Below, in pieces: positions 26,337 to 36,934 of a stretch of 64,000 nt of DNA. Source of the DNA: Flexivirga alba (lineage in GTDB: Bacteria; Actinomycetota; Actinomycetes; Actinomycetales; Dermatophilaceae); contig NZ_JBHSWH010000001.1 of assembly GCF_042661025.1 (NCBI RefSeq), positions 4,526,001 through 4,590,000 of the forward strand. The letters are read 5' to 3'. The notes under the pieces are model-generated. The model made no database searches, was not told the DNA's origin, and worked only from the letters and a program-made list of their open reading frames with translations. Positions within the stretch are counted from its first letter, which is position 1; every line of letters starts with the position of its first letter. The position numbers and the translations under genes are program-made.

Positions 26337-27620
26337 TCACGCGATGCGGTCGATGATCAAAGGTGTTGTGTCCTGCGCGGATTCACCGATCGACCACGCG
26401 CCCTGCAGCGCCTCCGCCGCGCGAGCGAACCGGTCGGGTGTGTCGGTGTGCAGGGTGAGCAGCGGCTGCCCGGCGGTGACGCGGTCCCCGGGCTTGGCGT
26501 GTATGACGACACCGGCCCCGGCCTGCACCGGGTCCTCCTTGCGGGCCCGGCCGGCACCCAACCGCCACGCCGCGACGCCGACCGCGAGCGCGTCGAGGCG
26601 CTGCAACACCCCGCTGTTGTCGGCCGTGATGACCTCGGTGTCGGTCGCGACCGGGAGCGTTGCGCTCGGGTCGCCACCCTGGGCGGAGATCATCTTGCGC
26701 CATACATCCATCGCTCGGCCGTTGCGCAGCGCCTCTGCTGGGTCGACGTCGGATTTGCCTGCGGCTGTGAGCATTTCGCGCGCGAGCGCCACGGTCAGCT
26801 CCACGACATCGGCCGGTCCACCGCCGGCGAGCACGTCGACGGACTCCTGCACCTCCAGCGCGTTGCCGGCGGTCAGCCCCAGCGGTGTCGACATGTCGGT
26901 CAGCAAGGCGACCGTCTTGACGCCCGCGTCCGTGCCGAGGTCGACCATGGTGCGGGCGAGCTCCCGCGCCTGCTCGACGGTCTTCATGAACGCGCCGCTG
27001 CCGACCTTCACGTCGAGCACCAGCGACCCGGTGCCTTCGGCAATCTTCTTGCTCATGATCGAGCTGGCGATGAGCGGGATCGCCTCGACGGTGCTCGTTA
27101 CGTCGCGCAACGCATAGAGCTTCTTGTCCGCGGGTGCGAGCCCGGCACCGGCCGCACAGATGACGGCACCGATCTCGTCCAGCTGCCGCAGCATCGCGTC
27201 GTTCGACAGCGACGCCTGCCACCCAGGGATCGACTCCAGCTTGTCCAGAGTGCCGCCGGTGTGACCGAGCCCGCGACCGGAGAGCTGCGGCACGGCCACG
27301 CCATACACGGCGACCAGCGGTGCCAGCGGCAGGGTGATCTTGTCGCCGACTCCGCCGGTCGAGTGCTTGTCGGATGTCGGGCGCGAGAGGGAGCCGAAGT
27401 CCATCCGCTTCCCCGAGGCGATCATCGCGGCAGTCCAGTGCTTGATCTCCTCACGGCTCATGCCGTTGAGGAAGATCGCCATGGCCAGGGCCGACATCTG
27501 CTCGTCCGCGACGACACCGCGGGTGTAGGCGTCGATGACCCAGTCGATCTGCTCCTTGCGCAACGGCAGCTTGTCCCGCTTGGCCGCAATCACGTCGACG
27601 GCATCAAAGTTCTCGCTCAT
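26337..27620 (-). CDS. deoA: Thymidine phosphorylase
   Basis: The enzyme cleaves thymidine to thymine and deoxyribose-1-phosphate. At 427 residues it has normal length. The family signature SGRGLGHTGGTLDKLE, cited as GLGHTGGTLDKLE, and the phosphate-binding KHSTGGVGDK are both present, followed by the SKKIAEGTG segment and a C-terminal alpha/beta domain. The ATG has a GGAGG site upstream. It heads the deoA-cupin-add operon, and its product would enter the DeoC route through the phosphomutase. Confidence 0.95.
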   Translation of the reverse strand: MSENFDAVDVIAAKRDKLPLRKEQIDWVIDAYTRGVVADEQMSALAMAIFLNGMSREEIKHWTAAMIASGKRMDFGSLSRPTSDKHSTGGVGDKITLPLAPLVAVYGVAVPQLSGRGLGHTGGTLDKLESIPGWQASLSNDAMLRQLDEIGAVICAAGAGLAPADKKLYALRDVTSTVEAIPLIASSIMSKKIAEGTGSLVLDVKVGSGAFMKTVEQARELARTMVDLGTDAGVKTVALLTDMSTPLGLTAGNALEVQESVDVLAGGGPADVVELTVALAREMLTAAGKSDVDPAEALRNGRAMDVWRKMISAQGGDPSATLPVATDTEVITADNSGVLQRLDALAVGVAAWRLGAGRARKEDPVQAGAGVVIHAKPGDRVTAGQPLLTLHTDTPDRFARAAEALQGAWSIGESAQDTTPLIIDRIA

Positions 27621-27857
27621 GAGGTGACCCTCCTTCGTCGGGCCGCCTCATTGACCAACCACACTCGTCGCTCGCTTCGCTCGCTCATACCACGATCCTG
27701 CCAGGCACCGCTCAATGCCCGAAACCGGCCACGAATAGGGCACAGTAGTGTCCGGCCCGGACTGGGGAGGTCCGGGAACCGTCACCGGTTCCGATGCGTC
27801 CATGCTCCGGAAACCAACGACTTCACACCCCACAGATACGCCACACGGAGGAATCCC

Positions 27858-28217
27858 ATGAAGCTCATTTCCCGCACCGCGGCCGTTGCCCTGGTGATCA
27901 GCCTGCCGATGGCGCTGGGCGCTTGCGGCGGCGGCAGCAAGCCGAGCAAGGCCGACGTCAAGGCCGGCTACATCAAGTCCGTCAAGAAGAGCGGCGGCGC
28001 CGAGAGCGCGAAGATCCCGGACTCGCTCTACACGAAGATGGCCGACTGCGTCTTCGACAAGACCTACAACGACCTGAGCAGCGACACCTTGAACAAGTTC
28101 AAGGACGGCAACGCGAACGAGAAGACGAAGATCAAGTCTTCCGACAAGGACAAACTGACCAGTGCCAGCACGAGCTGCCAGACCAAGCTTGCCAACGACT
28201 TCAAGAACGTCGGCTGA
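27858..28217 (+). CDS. Small secreted lipoprotein (119 aa), paralogue of the next gene
   Basis: A GGAG site precedes the ATG. The signal peptide ends in a lipobox LGAC (about residues 20-23) followed by a Gly/Ser linker and a 90-residue Lys/Asp-rich domain with two conserved cysteines (MADCVF and TSCQTK). The KPSKADVKAGY start and the Cys spacing are shared with the lipoprotein encoded 100 bases downstream, so the two arose by duplication. A strong hairpin terminator follows. The function is unknown. Confidence 0.8.
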   Translation: MKLISRTAAVALVISLPMALGACGGGSKPSKADVKAGYIKSVKKSGGAESAKIPDSLYTKMADCVFDKTYNDLSSDTLNKFKDGNANEKTKIKSSDKDKLTSASTSCQTKLANDFKNVG

Positions 28218-28240
28218 CCAAGCTTCCTGAACTACAGAAC

Positions 28241-28275
28241 AACGCCCCGGCCGGCGTGAAACCGGCCGGGGCGTT
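28241..28275 (+). terminator. Hairpin terminator between the two lipoprotein genes
   Basis: A perfect 14-base stem (28241-28254 with 28262-28275) around a seven-base loop; G/C rich and without a clear T tract. Confidence 0.75.
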
Positions 28276-28318
28276 GCTGCGTCCCACCCTGGACAGCTGA
28301 CCCTCCGGAGAGGACACC

Positions 28319-28765
28319 ATGCGTTCGCTTCCCGCCAAGCAGGCTGCCACCGCGGCGCTCCTGCTCACCCTGCCGTTGAGCCTGGCCGCTTGCAGCTCGA
28401 GCACGTCGGACAAAGGGAGCACGGCGACGCCGTCGGCCGCGTCTAGCAGTGCTCCGACCTCAACTGGTGGGGCCAGCACCGGAGGCGGTTCATCCGACGA
28501 GAGCGGTAAGCCCAGCAAGGCACAAGTCGCAGCGGGTATGACGAACTACTTCGTCGGCAAAGGCGTCCCGCGATCGCTCGTCAACGACGTGACGAATTGC
28601 GTTGCCGACAAAGGCTATTCACAATTCTCGGACGCCACCCTGCGAGCACTGAAGAGCGGCAAGGTCAAGGAACTCAACCCGCTCGACACCGGCAAGCTGA
28701 CGAAGGTCACCACGACCTGTCTGGCCGGTGGCAGCGGTGGTTCACTGCCCAGCAGCGTCGGCTGA
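28319..28765 (+). CDS. Small secreted lipoprotein (148 aa), paralogue of the previous gene
   Basis: A GGAGAGG site precedes the ATG. The signal peptide ends in LAAC (about residues 22-25), followed by a 40-residue Ser/Thr/Gly linker. The C-terminal domain repeats the pattern of the upstream lipoprotein: KPSKAQVAAG, a VTNCVADKGY cysteine, SDATLRALKSGKVKE and a TTTCLAG cysteine. The domain probably forms one disulfide. The gene ends convergently inside the 3' end of cdd (24-base overlap). It could bind a ligand at the cell surface; no family is recognised. Confidence 0.78.
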   Translation: MRSLPAKQAATAALLLTLPLSLAACSSSTSDKGSTATPSAASSSAPTSTGGASTGGGSSDESGKPSKAQVAAGMTNYFVGKGVPRSLVNDVTNCVADKGYSQFSDATLRALKSGKVKELNPLDTGKLTKVTTTCLAGGSGGSLPSSVG

Positions 28766-29188
28766 GCCGCCGGCAGATCCCTTCGGAGCGTCTGCCACAT
28801 GCTGCAGGTCCGCGAGTCCGAAGGCCTGCGGCAGCACCTGGTCCATCGTCTGGACGCCCTGCGGCGTCAGCAGTCGACAGTCGGCCCCGCCGTGCTCCCA
28901 GAGCAACTGGCGGCACCGGCCGCACGGCATCAGTGACTCACCGAGCCCGTTGACGCAGGAGACCGCGACGAGCCGGCCTCCCCCGCTGCGCACCAGCTCG
29001 CTGACCATGCCGCACTCCGCGCACAGGGTGACGCCATACGCGGCGTTCTCGACGTTGCAGCCGGACACGGTCCGGCCGTCATCGACCAGGCCGGCCACGC
29101 CGACCGGGAACTTGCTGTAGGGCACGTAGGCGTGCCGGGACGCCTCCACCGCTTCTGCGGTGAGGGCGTCCCAATTCACTTCCGGCAT
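28742..29188 (-). CDS. cdd: Cytidine deaminase
   Basis: The enzyme deaminates (deoxy)cytidine to (deoxy)uridine. The zinc site is complete: CNVENAAYG with the substrate residues, CAEC with the catalytic glutamate and first cysteine pattern, and MPCGRCRQ with two cysteines. At 148 residues it is slightly longer than the usual 130, through an Ala/Gly-rich tail. The ATG is four bases after the stop of the nucleoside permease gene, so it is expressed with the importer, matching import followed by deamination. Confidence 0.95.
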   Translation of the reverse strand: MPEVNWDALTAEAVEASRHAYVPYSKFPVGVAGLVDDGRTVSGCNVENAAYGVTLCAECGMVSELVRSGGGRLVAVSCVNGLGESLMPCGRCRQLLWEHGGADCRLLTPQGVQTMDQVLPQAFGLADLQHVADAPKGSAGGSADAAGQ

Positions 29189-29192
29189 AGGG

Positions 29193-30545
29193 TTATTCGC
29201 CCTTGACGTAGGGCTCGCCGTCGGCAGCAGGTGCACGCACCCGGCCGACCAGCCCGGCGACCGCGAAGATCGTCGCCAGGTAGGGCAGCATCTGCAGCAG
29301 GTTGGAGTCGATCTTCACCGGGGTGGCCAGCAGTGACAGAGCCACCTGCAGCGCGCTGGCGAAGCCGAAGAACAGCGACGCTCCGAGCGCACCGCGCGGT
29401 GTCCACCGGCCGAAGATCAGTGCTGCCAGTGCGATGAAGCCCTGACCGGAGGTCATGTTCTTGTTGAACTGCCCGACCGACCCGATCGTCAGCGCAGCAC
29501 CCGCCAGGCCGGCGATGCCGCCACCGATGATGACGTTCTTGTAGCGCAACCGCAGCACGTTGATGCCGACAGTGTCGGCCGCCTTCGGGTGCTCGCCGAC
29601 GGCGCGGGTGCGCAGGCCCCATCGGGAGCGCAGCAGCATGACGTCGATGACGACCACGATGACGTACATCAGATAGGTGATGATCGTCTGGTTGAACAGC
29701 AGCGACCCCACTACCGGCAGGTCACCCAGACCCGGGATCTTGATCGGGGAGAAGACGCTCGGCTGGTTGGTGCCGTTGCCGTTGTTGGCCATGACGGCGT
29801 CATACAAGTAGCCGGTGAGGCCCAGGGCGAACGCGTTGATCACGACACCGAGGATCACCTGGTTGACGGTGAACTTGATCGCGAAGACCGCGAGCAGGGC
29901 GCCCGCGAGACAACCGATGACGACTGCGGCGATGAGCCCGAAATAGCTGCCGGCGATCGTGCCGAACAACGCGCCGGCGAACGCGCCGAAGAGCATCTGC
30001 CCCTCGATGGCGACGTTGATGACGCCGGTCTTCTCGCACATCACGCCGGCCATCGAGCCGAGGATCAGCGGGGTGGCCAGGAAGAGTGTCTGCTGCAGCA
30101 GCGATCCGACCTGCACCGCCTGCTTGCCTTCGCTGCCCGCCCAGATGAGGAAGGCGACCAGGAAGAGCACGCCGGCACCGATGCCGACCCAACGCAGAGC
30201 GCGCTTGCTGAAACCACGCAGGATCTGCGCCACTCCCAGCAGGATGATCACGACGCCGCAGGCGATGATCAGGGCGGCACTCGGCAGCGAGAACGTCGGC
30301 ACCGAGATGCCGGGGTTGGAGCCGTTGAGGTCGAACTTCGCCGAGTGTGAGCCTGCTGACAGACCCAGCACCACCGCGACGATCAGGCCGATCACGACGA
30401 TCGCCGTACCCGTGCCGACCCGACGAGAGGTCGTCTGTTTCAGCTCGACAACGTGTTGCTCGACGACTTTGCCCGGTGCGACCTCGAGGGTCTCGACCGC
30501 CGAGTCCACGACGCTCTTGGAGTCGTTGTTCAGCTCGGGGCTCAT
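29193..30545 (-). CDS. Nucleoside ABC importer, permease subunit 2
   Basis: The 450-residue protein has a 40-residue cytoplasmic leader and about ten membrane helices. It contains the BPD_transp_2 features of BMP-type importers: the conserved GINVAIEGQMLFGAF-like region (cited as NVAIEGQMLFGAF) and a late RTVGEHPKAADT-like cytoplasmic loop (RAVGEHPKAADT) that contacts the ATPase. Its ATG overlaps the stop of permease 1 (ATGA), and it is followed at four bases by cdd. With the ATPase and lipoprotein upstream it forms a complete importer. Confidence 0.92.
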   Translation of the reverse strand: MSPELNNDSKSVVDSAVETLEVAPGKVVEQHVVELKQTTSRRVGTGTAIVVIGLIVAVVLGLSAGSHSAKFDLNGSNPGISVPTFSLPSAALIIACGVVIILLGVAQILRGFSKRALRWVGIGAGVLFLVAFLIWAGSEGKQAVQVGSLLQQTLFLATPLILGSMAGVMCEKTGVINVAIEGQMLFGAFAGALFGTIAGSYFGLIAAVVIGCLAGALLAVFAIKFTVNQVILGVVINAFALGLTGYLYDAVMANNGNGTNQPSVFSPIKIPGLGDLPVVGSLLFNQTIITYLMYVIVVVIDVMLLRSRWGLRTRAVGEHPKAADTVGINVLRLRYKNVIIGGGIAGLAGAALTIGSVGQFNKNMTSGQGFIALAALIFGRWTPRGALGASLFFGFASALQVALSLLATPVKIDSNLLQMLPYLATIFAVAGLVGRVRAPAADGEPYVKGE

Positions 30546-31845
30546 CCGTTCCATCCCTTCGCCAGAACCGCAGATCCGGACGACTTGCTGTGCCGCAGGC
30601 GGAAGATCAATCGGATCAGGCCGGGCGCCGCGATGAAGATCACCACGAGGGCCTGTAGAACCTGCACAAGATCCGGTGGAGTCGGTGTGGACGCCTGCAA
30701 CTGACCACTGCCCGCAGTCAGCGCACCGAACAACAGACCCGCGGCGAACGTGCCCCATGCCGTGCCACGGCCCAGCAGCGCGACGGTGATCGCGGTGAAA
30801 CCGACGCCGCCGTCGACGCTGGCGGTGATCTGGTAGTTGTTCGCGTCACCCAGGACTTGCGAGGCGCCGGCCAGGCCACACAGGGCGCCGACGATCACCA
30901 TGACACCGATGTAGGTCACCGCGATGCTCATGCCGGCCGTGCGCGCAGCATCCTGGTTGGCGCCGACCGCGCGGATCCGGAACCCGAACGTGCCGTACTT
31001 CAGCAACCACCACACGAACGCGGTCGCGACGATCGCCAGGATGAAGGAGAAGTTGACGCGCAGGTCGGAACCGAACAGGTGCCAGAACTGTGTGTTGCCG
31101 TCGACCGTTCGCGACACTGCCTGTTGGTATGGCGGGGCCTGGAACCACGACTCGGTGAGCAACCAGTTGATGAAGAAGACCGCGATGTAGTTGAGCATGA
31201 TCGTGGTGATCACCTCGTGCGCGCCGGTCTTGGCCTTCAGCAGACCGGCCAGCGCCGCCCAGATCGCACCACCCACGATGCCGCCGATGATCGCCACCAC
31301 GATGTGCAGACCGGCCGGCAGGTGCCAGGCGAAGCCGATGTAGCCGGCCAGCGCTGCGGACATCAGGATCTGGCCCTGCGCACCGATGTTGAAGAGCCCC
31401 GCGCGGAATGCCAGCGTGACCGAGAGTCCGGCCAGGATCAGCGGGGTCGCGTAGACCAGCGTCTCGGAGATCGGCGAGAGGAGCTGGCCGCCGCTCGGGT
31501 TGTAGATGGCGCCCTGGAAGAGCGCGACGTAAGCGTTCTTGACCGCACTCCAGGCGGCGCTGATCGTGTCGCCCGGAGCCGCGGTGAAGTACTTCGCGGT
31601 GTTACGGGTGGCTTCGTCCGACGCGACGATGAGGACCGCGCCGACGATCATCGCGCAGATCACGGCGAGCAGCGTGACCACCGCGGGGTGGTCGCTGCGC
31701 AGGATCTGCGAGATCGTCTCGTGGGTCTTGTCGTCGTCGCCGGACTCGGTCGTCGCGAGCAGGGTGTCGCCGTCGGCTGCCGACTGCTCCGCGACCTCCT
31801 CGCTCCGGTCCGGCTTGCCGAGGTCGGGACCTTCCCCGGGCTCGC

Positions 31846-31849
<4 letters not shown>
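30542..31849 (-). CDS. Nucleoside ABC importer, permease subunit 1
   Basis: The 435-residue protein has an acidic 60-residue cytoplasmic leader followed by eight or more membrane helices. The family pattern appears as FNIGAQGQILMSA and the ATPase-contact loop RAVGANQDAARTAG. It overlaps the ATPase gene upstream and permease 2 downstream by four bases each, showing tight coupling. It pairs with the second permease to form the transmembrane channel for nucleosides. Confidence 0.92.
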
Positions 31850-33363
<1,514 letters not shown>

Positions 33364-33436
33364 TCGTGCTCCTTGTCGACTTCAGTGGCAGGGCGCGGTG
33401 GATCGCACCACTTCCCCGCCATACCCCAACAGACAA

Positions 33437-33475
33437 CCGTGGGTGGTCGGCAGCATAGTTGCCGAACCACCCACG
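33437..33475 (-). terminator. Hairpin downstream of the importer lipoprotein gene
   Basis: A long stem with CCGTGGGTGGT and ACCACCCACGG arms and one bulge lies between the lipoprotein stop and the ATPase start. It may act as a partial terminator that keeps the binding protein more abundant than the membrane parts. Confidence 0.65.
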
Positions 33476-33524
33476 GACTGAATAAACCCAGTGAGACCTG
33501 GATTAACCCCAGTGACTGTGCTTC

Positions 33525-34646
33525 TTACTTCGGCTGGGCCGGCGAGGTGATCTTGATCTTGCCGGAAATGATGTCCGCCTTGACCTGTGCGAGCTCCGTC
33601 TTCAGCGCGGCCGGCACCTTGGAGTCGAACTGGTGGAACGGCGCGATGCCGGTGCCGCTGTTCTTCAAGTCACCGATGTAGTTGCCGGTCGGGAAGGTCC
33701 CGTCCGCCGCCTGCTTCAAGTACGACTCGACACCACCGGCGAGGTTCTTGGTGGCGCTGGTGATGAAGTACTTGCAGTAGTTGGCGGCGCTCTGGCAGCC
33801 GTCGGTGTCAACCCAGATCAGGTTGAGCTTGCCGCCGGACGCCTGCGCGGCCGCGCCGGCCCCGAGGCCAGAGGCACCCGCCACCGGGAAGACGATGTCG
33901 GCGCCCTGGCTGACCATCGCCTGGGTGATCGACTTGCCCTTGTTCTGGTCGGTGAACGAGCCGGAGAAGGTGCCGCCCTTCTGGTTCTTCTCGTTCCAGC
34001 CGAGGACCTTGACCGACTTCTTCTTGGTCGTGTTGTAGTACTGGACGCCCTCCCAGTAGCCGTCCATGTAGATCGTCACCGGCGGGATGGCGAGGCCACC
34101 CCAGGTGCCGACGGTGCCGGTCTTCGTCATACCCGCCGAGAGGTAGCCGGCGAGGAAGCCGGCCTGTGCGGTGTTGTACTCGATGCCGTAGATGTTGGCA
34201 GCACTCTGGTTGCCGTTGTCGATCTCGGCGAAGTGGACCTTCGGGAACTGCTTGGACACCTTCTTCAGCGCGTCACCCATGAGGCCACCGACGGCGATCA
34301 CCGAGTCACACCCGCCCTGGGCGTACTTGGTGAGGTTCGGCGTGTAGTCGCTCCCGGAGTTGGACGGGACGTACTTGACCTTGATGTTGGGGTTGGCCTT
34401 GGCCGCGGCCTGCATACCCGCCCACGAGTTCTCGTTGAACGACTTGTCGTCCACACCACCGGTGTCCAGCACCATGCAGGCGCTGAGCTTCTTTCCGGAG
34501 GCTGCGGCAGTGCTGGCGCCAGTGGCCGGTGTCGACCCCGTGGCGCCGCCGCTGGCGGAGTTGTTGCTTGCAGGTTTACTGCCACAGCCGGCCAGGGCCA
34601 TCGCGGCAACGGCCGAGACGGCCGCAATCTTCATCACCGAACGCAC
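33525..34646 (-). CDS. BMP-family nucleoside-binding lipoprotein of the ABC importer
   Basis: The GTG start has AGGAGA four bases upstream. The 373-residue protein has a signal peptide ending in the lipobox LAGC (about residues 18-21) and a 35-residue Ser/Ala/Thr linker. The BMP fold follows, with its hallmark GGVDDKSFNENSW near the start, the AVGGLMGDAL ligand loop and the DTDGCQSA region. Members bind purine or pyrimidine nucleosides. It is the first gene of the importer operon and is followed by a hairpin that may limit readthrough. Confidence 0.92.
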   Translation of the reverse strand: MRSVMKIAAVSAVAAMALAGCGSKPASNNSASGGATGSTPATGASTAAASGKKLSACMVLDTGGVDDKSFNENSWAGMQAAAKANPNIKVKYVPSNSGSDYTPNLTKYAQGGCDSVIAVGGLMGDALKKVSKQFPKVHFAEIDNGNQSAANIYGIEYNTAQAGFLAGYLSAGMTKTGTVGTWGGLAIPPVTIYMDGYWEGVQYYNTTKKKSVKVLGWNEKNQKGGTFSGSFTDQNKGKSITQAMVSQGADIVFPVAGASGLGAGAAAQASGGKLNLIWVDTDGCQSAANYCKYFITSATKNLAGGVESYLKQAADGTFPTGNYIGDLKNSGTGIAPFHQFDSKVPAALKTELAQVKADIISGKIKITSPAQPK

Positions 34647-34831
34647 GGTGTCTCCTTTTCATGGTGCAACTTCTACTGAAGGTGGCTCCGCTGTTGCGGA
34701 CGCCGAAGGGTGTGGACGGATCCCCCAAGGTTCAGTCACCCCCAGTGGGGCAAGTCGGCAGCCTAGCGGGCCAATGGTGACCGGAACCACAGATCACGGT
34801 TCTGCGACCGAACTGTTATGCGCCCGCGGCG

Positions 34832-36040
34832 TCATACCTCGCTGAGTGCTGCTACGGCCAGTACGCGAGTGCCGACTCCGATCGCGGTCTCGTCGATGAC
34901 CAGGTCGCCCTGATGCAGCTCATAGGTCGGGCCGCCGGGTGCCCGCGTCCCGAGCCGGGCCAGCGCGCCGGGCGTCGTCTGCAGGAGCCACGAGAAGTCC
35001 TCGCCGCCGAGCGATTGACGGGTCGGGACGACGCTGCGCTCACCTTCGGTCGCGCTCGCGGCGGACGCGAGGGCAGCGATCGCTGCGGCGTCGTTGACAA
35101 CGGGCGGCACACCGCGGATGTGCGCGACCTGCGCCGCCACCTTGTATGGCGCGACGACCTCCTGGACCACCTGCGCCACGAGGCCGTCGACGCGCTTCCA
35201 TTCGTCGGCGTCCAGCATCCGCAGGGTGCCGACGACGCGGCCGGTGGCGGGTATGACGTTTGCGGCGTTGCCAGCGGCGACCTGGCCCCAGACAAGCGCC
35301 ACACCCGACCTGGGGTCGAGGCGACGGCTCAGCACGGCGGGCACCTCGGTGAGGACCTTGCCGAGCGCGAACGTGAGATCGGCGGACAGGTGCGGCCGGG
35401 AAGTGTGGCCGCCCGGCCCGGTCAGGGTGACCTCGACCTGATCGCACGCGGCGGTGATCGGACCGACGGTCAGGCCGACGGTGCCCACGTCGATGCTGGG
35501 GTCGCAGTGCACCGCAAGTGCCCGGTCCACGTTGTCCATCGCTCCGGCGTCGAGCACCTCGTGCGCGCCGCCGGGCATCACTTCTTCAGCCGGCTGGAAG
35601 ATGCAGCGGATCGCCAGGCCACGATCGATGAGCGTCGGCTCAATCGTCTTCAGTGCCAAGGCAACACCGAGCACGACGGTCGTGTGTACGTCGTGTCCGC
35701 ATGCGTGGCACACGCCGTCGACCGTGGACCCGAAGGGCAGGCCGCTGCGTTCGGGCACCGGGAGCGCGTCGAGGTCAGCGCGCAGGGCGACACGGCGGGT
35801 CGGGTCGGCTGCACCGAGGTCGGCGATCAGGCCGGTGCCCGGAAGCGCGGTGACCTCGACACCCGCAGCGGTAAGAGTCTCGCGCAGGAACGTTGTCGTG
35901 CGCATTTCACGGTGTGCGACCTCGGGGTGCGCGTGTAGGTCGCGGCGCCAAGCGATCAGCTGCGGGAGCAGCCGCTCGATCTCGGCGACGGCGGCCGCAG
36001 CGGGGTCCACAGTCGTGTACGAAGAGGCAAGGTCACTCAC
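34832..36040 (-). CDS. M20 family amidohydrolase/peptidase
   Basis: The 402-residue enzyme has the two-metal M20 site in order: HACGHDVHT, the catalytic-glutamate loop FQPAEEVMPGG, a later aspartate/histidine (AVHCDPS) and the C-terminal LGGEDFSW. This is the IAA-amino acid hydrolase/hippurate hydrolase type (M20D), which cleaves N-acyl amino acids or related amides. I chose the GTG at 36040, which overlaps the barstar stop; the open frame further upstream is a shadow through barstar. Co-transcription with the RNase/barstar pair is unusual. Confidence 0.88.
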   Translation of the reverse strand: MSDLASSYTTVDPAAAAVAEIERLLPQLIAWRRDLHAHPEVAHREMRTTTFLRETLTAAGVEVTALPGTGLIADLGAADPTRRVALRADLDALPVPERSGLPFGSTVDGVCHACGHDVHTTVVLGVALALKTIEPTLIDRGLAIRCIFQPAEEVMPGGAHEVLDAGAMDNVDRALAVHCDPSIDVGTVGLTVGPITAACDQVEVTLTGPGGHTSRPHLSADLTFALGKVLTEVPAVLSRRLDPRSGVALVWGQVAAGNAANVIPATGRVVGTLRMLDADEWKRVDGLVAQVVQEVVAPYKVAAQVAHIRGVPPVVNDAAAIAALASAASATEGERSVVPTRQSLGGEDFSWLLQTTPGALARLGTRAPGGPTYELHQGDLVIDETAIGVGTRVLAVAALSEV

Positions 36041-36450
36041 AAGTCGTTCATCGTACGTCTGGGGTTCACGTCGTCTCCGACCAGCACCAGGAAAGCGGCC
36101 AGTCCGCGGCTCGTGGCCTGGTCCGCCCTCTCGGCGAAGATCTCGGCCGCCGTCTCGCGCACCGGTGCCTCGAGCGTGCCGGCTGCGTGCCACAGCACGA
36201 GGGTGCCCGGGGTGTCGTCGACGTCGGTGAGGCTGTCGGCGAGTGCGTCCCAGTTGTTGCCGAACCAGTCCGGCAGGTCGAACGCCTTGCGGCATACATC
36301 GAGGAAGTGCGCCTTGTCGGTGCCCGAAGATGTGTCGAGTTCGACGGTGCGCCAGCCCTTTTCGCGGGCGGCTATCCGCGCTCCGGCGATGTCGACGGTC
36401 GGGTGCAGTCCGGAGGCGCCCTGCGCGATGAGGTCGGTAGCAGTGGTCAT
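36037..36450 (-). CDS. Barstar-family ribonuclease inhibitor
   Basis: The 137-residue protein contains a barstar fold in its second half, with the key strand-helix region FDLPDWFGNNWDALADSLTD, cited as LPDWFGNNWDAL, which in barstar blocks the RNase active site. Its ATG overlaps the RNase gene stop (ATGA), so immunity and nuclease are co-translated. It is cytoplasmic, with no signal peptide, as expected for a protein that protects the producer. An N-terminal extension of about 40 residues is not part of the classical fold. Confidence 0.9.
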   Translation of the reverse strand: MTTATDLIAQGASGLHPTVDIAGARIAAREKGWRTVELDTSSGTDKAHFLDVCRKAFDLPDWFGNNWDALADSLTDVDDTPGTLVLWHAAGTLEAPVRETAAEIFAERADQATSRGLAAFLVLVGDDVNPRRTMNDL

Positions 36451-36902
36451 TGCACGATCCTCTTGAAACTGTCGTAGTGATCGGACGTGTAGTAGAGCGT
36501 GCCGTCGCGGCCCTTGATGATCCGGCGCGCGCCGCGGTCCCCTGAGCCAGGGGTCTTGACCGTGTATTCGTGGTAGTAGCCGGAGGATTCGCGCGGCAGG
36601 AGGCGCTCGCGGTTCTGGAACACCACGCCGTCCTGGTGGTAGGGGAACGGTCCATGGGACTTGATCAGCGCCAACGTCGTACGTGCCTGGTCGGGTAGCT
36701 GTGCGACGGCCACGGTCGACATACCGTCGTTGCGGTTGCTGTCCTGCGCGGTGCCGCCCGTCGCTGCGGGCGAGCCACCGGCGGCGGCCCCGCCCGAACT
36801 GCTCTGGCAACTCGCCAGCACACACACCAGCGCGATGAGCGCGAGCAGACCGAAGACACCGGGTATGAAGAGTTCCCGAATTCGCTTGACCCGATGCAGC
36901 AT
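36447..36902 (-). CDS. Membrane-tethered guanyl-specific ribonuclease (barnase/RNase Sa family)
   Basis: The 151-residue product starts with a basic segment, a hydrophobic helix and a possible lipobox LASC (about residues 30-33), then a Gly/Ala linker. The C-terminal 85 residues match RNase Sa: catalytic Glu in VFQNRERLLP, Arg in ARRIIKGRDG and His in TSDHYDSF. It should cleave RNA after guanosine and work outside the membrane, either tethered or released. The overlapping barstar gene supplies immunity. The pair resembles a nutrient-scavenging RNase or a contact/bacteriocin-like toxin. Confidence 0.9.
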   Translation of the reverse strand: MLHRVKRIRELFIPGVFGLLALIALVCVLASCQSSSGGAAAGGSPAATGGTAQDSNRNDGMSTVAVAQLPDQARTTLALIKSHGPFPYHQDGVVFQNRERLLPRESSGYYHEYTVKTPGSGDRGARRIIKGRDGTLYYTSDHYDSFKRIVQ

Positions 36903-36934
36903 TCGGCCAGGCTACCGGCGAACCGGCCCCCGTT

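Noticed and set aside
27655..27690. CTCGCTTCGCTCGCTC hairpin-like sequence upstream of deoA
   Set aside because: Simple CGCTCGCTTCGCTCG palindromes are common in high-GC actinobacterial intergenic regions; no further copy was seen here and no function can be argued.
26313..28217. 634-codon plus-strand frame covering deoA and the first lipoprotein
   Set aside because: Most of it is antisense to deoA; only the last 119 codons, from the ATG at 27858 with its own ribosome site and signal peptide, are real.
34647..34831. Possible riboswitch in the leader of the nucleoside importer
   Set aside because: The 185-base leader has short stems but no recognisable purine, preQ1 or other known aptamer core.
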